Of a stretch of 44,710 nt of DNA, positions 43,303 through 44,710 are shown in pieces. Location: positions 1 through 44,710 of the forward strand of contig JARLFY010000075.1 of the NCBI GenBank assembly GCA_031296325.1, written 5' to 3'. Every line of letters starts with the position of its first letter. The stretch's first letter is position 1. Below the pieces are notes generated by a model. It was not told the origin of the DNA and made no database searches. It saw nothing but the letters and a program-made list of their open reading frames with translations. A program made the translations under genes and the position numbers. Source of the stretch: Acidobacteriaceae bacterium. Lineage in GTDB: Bacteria > Acidobacteriota > Terriglobia > Terriglobales > Acidobacteriaceae.

Positions 43303-44710
43303 ATGAAGTTTGTGGCAAATGCGGAGATTGCGGCACGGTTCGCGGATCTGCATCCAGCGCTTGACGCGCGTGTGGCGGTGATCGAGGCCAATCGCTGCCT
43401 GAACTGTTTCGATGCGCCCTGCATGGGAGCCTGTCCCACACACATCGACGTGCCTCGATTCATTCGCAAGATCGCTTCGGGCAATCTTGCCGGCTCGGCG
43501 AAGACGATCCTCGACGCGAATGTTCTGGGCGCAAGTTGCTCGCGCATCTGCCCGGTCGAAGTTCTCTGCGAGGGAGCCTGCGTGCTGCACGGAAAGCACG
43601 AGCGTCCGGTGGAGATTGGTCGGCTACAACGCTTCGCCATGGAGAGCTTCTACGACGCGGGCGGCAGGCTCGCACTGCGCCAACGTGCCGAACGCAGCGA
43701 GCGCATCGCCTGTATCGGCGCGGGTCCGGCGAGTCTGGCCTGTGCCACAGAGCTTCGCCAACGGGGCTTTGCTGTGCGCGTGATCGACCGCCGCGAGTTG
43801 CCCGGCGGGCTGAACACTCATGGCATCGCCGAGTACAAGCTGAGCGCCGCAGACAGTCTGCGCGAGGCGGAGATGGTGCGCGGCCTGGGCGTGGAGTTCG
43901 AGATTCGCGAGGTCGATGCAGCGGGACTGGCGCAGATCGAGAGCGAGAACGACGCCGTCTTCCTCGGCGTGGGTCTGGGCGCAATGCATCGTCTCGACAT
44001 CGCTGGCGCGGCGAAGATTGGCGCGGGCAGGATCATCGACGCGCTGAAGTTTATTGCAGGGTACAAGACCGGTTCGCGGCGGACGGTGGGACGGCGCGTG
44101 GTGGTTATTGGCGCAGGAAACACCGCCATCGACGCGGCCTGCGCGGCCAAGCGGCTGGGCGCGGAGTCGGTGACGATCCTCTATCGCCGCCAACGCGAGA
44201 ATATCTCCGCCTTCGACTCCGAGTACGAACACGCGCTCGGCGAGGGAGTGGAGTTTGTCTGGGCCTCGCAGCCAACGGCTATGGCAGAGACCAGCGACGG
44301 GCTTGCGCTATATTGCGTGGCCGTAGCGCAGGACGAGACAGGCAAGCTGATTCCGGTTGTCGGCTCGGAGTTCGACATCGAGTGCGACATGGTGATTCCG
44401 GCGATTGGACAATCTCCGCTGATGGAGTTGCTCGCACAGATTCCGGGCCTCACCATGAAGCGCAAGCGCGTGGGGATCGATCGCGCGACCGGGCAGACGG
44501 CGAATCCGAAGTACTTTGCGGGAGGCGATTGCGTGAACGGAGGTCGCGAAGTGGTCGATGCCGTGGCCGACGGAAAACGCGCGGCGCGGGGAATTGCAGC
44601 GTGGATAGATGGCAAGAGGGTTGCCGCTGCCAGAACAAATGCGGGGATCCTTCGCTGTGCTCAGGATGACAAGCCCGTAGTTGGTGATGACAGTCTCGTT
44701 AGTGATGACA
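43303..44710 (+). CDS. preT: PreT-like NAD(P)-dependent oxidoreductase subunit (3' end outside window)
   Basis: Resembles the flavin and iron-sulfur subunit of NAD-dependent dihydropyrimidine dehydrogenase and the small subunit of glutamate synthase. The N-terminal iron-sulfur domain has Cys at 32, 35, 40, 44 and 79, 83, 89, 93 (RCLNCFDAPCMGACPTH; CSRICPVEVLCEGAC). The FAD loop is GAGPASL (139-145; Ser replaces the usual Gly), and the NAD(P) loop GAGNTAID is near 267. The body is about 440 residues, but the frame stays open to the window edge for 469 codons. From 44639 on it is repeat-element sequence, so the C-terminus may be repeat-derived. PreA, the expected partner, is not in the window. 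PreT is favoured over GltD by the domain pattern. Confidence 0.83.
   Translation, partial: MKFVANAEIAARFADLHPALDARVAVIEANRCLNCFDAPCMGACPTHIDVPRFIRKIASGNLAGSAKTILDANVLGASCSRICPVEVLCEGACVLHGKHERPVEIGRLQRFAMESFYDAGGRLALRQRAERSERIACIGAGPASLACATELRQRGFAVRVIDRRELPGGLNTHGIAEYKLSAADSLREAEMVRGLGVEFEIREVDAAGLAQIESENDAVFLGVGLGAMHRLDIAGAAKIGAGRIIDALKFIAGYKTGSRRTVGRRVVVIGAGNTAIDAACAAKRLGAESVTILYRRQRENISAFDSEYEHALGEGVEFVWASQPTAMAETSDGLALYCVAVAQDETGKLIPVVGSEFDIECDMVIPAIGQSPLMELLAQIPGLTMKRKRVGIDRATGQTANPKYFAGGDCVNGGREVVDAVADGKRAARGIAAWIDGKRVAAARTNAGILRCAQDDKPVVGDDSLVSDD
44639..44710 (+). repeat. Dispersed element in preT 3' end with tandem GTGATGACA units
   Basis: ATGCGGGGATCCTTCGC, TGTGCTCAGGATGACAAGC, then GGTGATGACAGTCTCGTT and AGTGATGACA at the window edge. 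The same subtype as 41008, with its end unit repeated. It is translated in the preT frame without a stop. Confidence 0.65.

Noticed and set aside
1-44710. tRNA, rRNA, insertion sequence or prophage
   Set aside because: No cloverleaf, transposase, integrase, terminal inverted repeat pair or phage structural gene could be recognised on either strand.

Overview
The window reads as a chromosomal segment of an Acidobacteriota bacterium, most likely Acidobacteriaceae (Terriglobus, Granulicella or Edaphobacter type). This is inferred from gene content and style: very large secreted FG-GAP/Ig-like and beta-propeller proteins, a zf-HC2 anti-sigma factor followed by a DUF3106 protein, many secreted hemicellulases, GC-rich coding sequence and short GC-rich palindromic repeats between genes. 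No rRNA, tRNA, CRISPR array, transposase or phage gene was recognised, so this is ordinary chromosome with heavy intergenic repeat colonisation.

Layout. 1-590: repeats and a bidirectional terminator. 0.59-5.7 kb: pgsA (minus) divergent from a 1342-residue surface protein (plus). 5.9-9.6 kb (all minus): lipoprotein, GNAT acetyltransferase, ECF sigma factor, zf-HC2 anti-sigma factor and DUF3106 protein, which looks like an envelope-stress unit. 9.8-11.5 kb: a secreted beta-propeller glycosidase-like protein, a CDGSH iron-sulfur protein, and a short region with two TetR-like palindromes and a candidate 19-codon gene. 11.6-15.6 kb: priA divergent from ribH-nusB, where ribH carries an extra N-terminal domain. 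16-21.6 kb (minus): a membrane GGDEF diguanylate cyclase, a 783-residue lipoprotein and a GT39-type glycosyltransferase. 21.6-27.3 kb (plus): dut, exported msrA, GH51 arabinofuranosidase, an SDR oxidoreductase and a ManD/RspA-type mannonate dehydratase. 27.5-31.7 kb: purL-purF, overlapping by 4 bp and closed by a strong terminator. 32-39 kb: CE15-type glucuronoyl esterase, a frameshifted PagL-like gene, GH31 alpha-xylosidase/glucosidase and a second GH51. 39-44.7 kb: a TonB C-terminal domain protein, hemW, an ABC exporter, and a preT-like gene running off the right end.

How it fits together. The GH51 pair, GH31, CE15 and the beta-propeller protein are all predicted to be exported. Together with the SDR and ManD they form a plausible but scattered toolkit for glucuronoarabinoxylan or xyloglucan: arabinose and xylose side chains are removed, glucuronate is freed from its ester link, and hexuronates move toward 2-keto-3-deoxygluconate. 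These genes are interleaved with purine, riboflavin and replication genes rather than held in one locus.

The most unusual signal is the repeats. At least three families are present: (i) a roughly 60-bp element with core GCAGATTCCTTCGC...GGAATGACAAACAA, whose end is tandemly amplified at several sites; (ii) composite double or triple palindromes, including two 90-bp copies at 5787 and 15829; (iii) a CCCCAxCCAT...ATGGxTGGGG hairpin. Copies lie inside coding sequence in three genes: the purF propeptide, the preT C-terminus and a loop of the GT39 protein. No wholly new enzymatic system is evident. The best leads are these repeat-derived protein segments, the lumazine synthase fusion, and the palindromic operators at 11.3, 17.3 and 27.3 kb.
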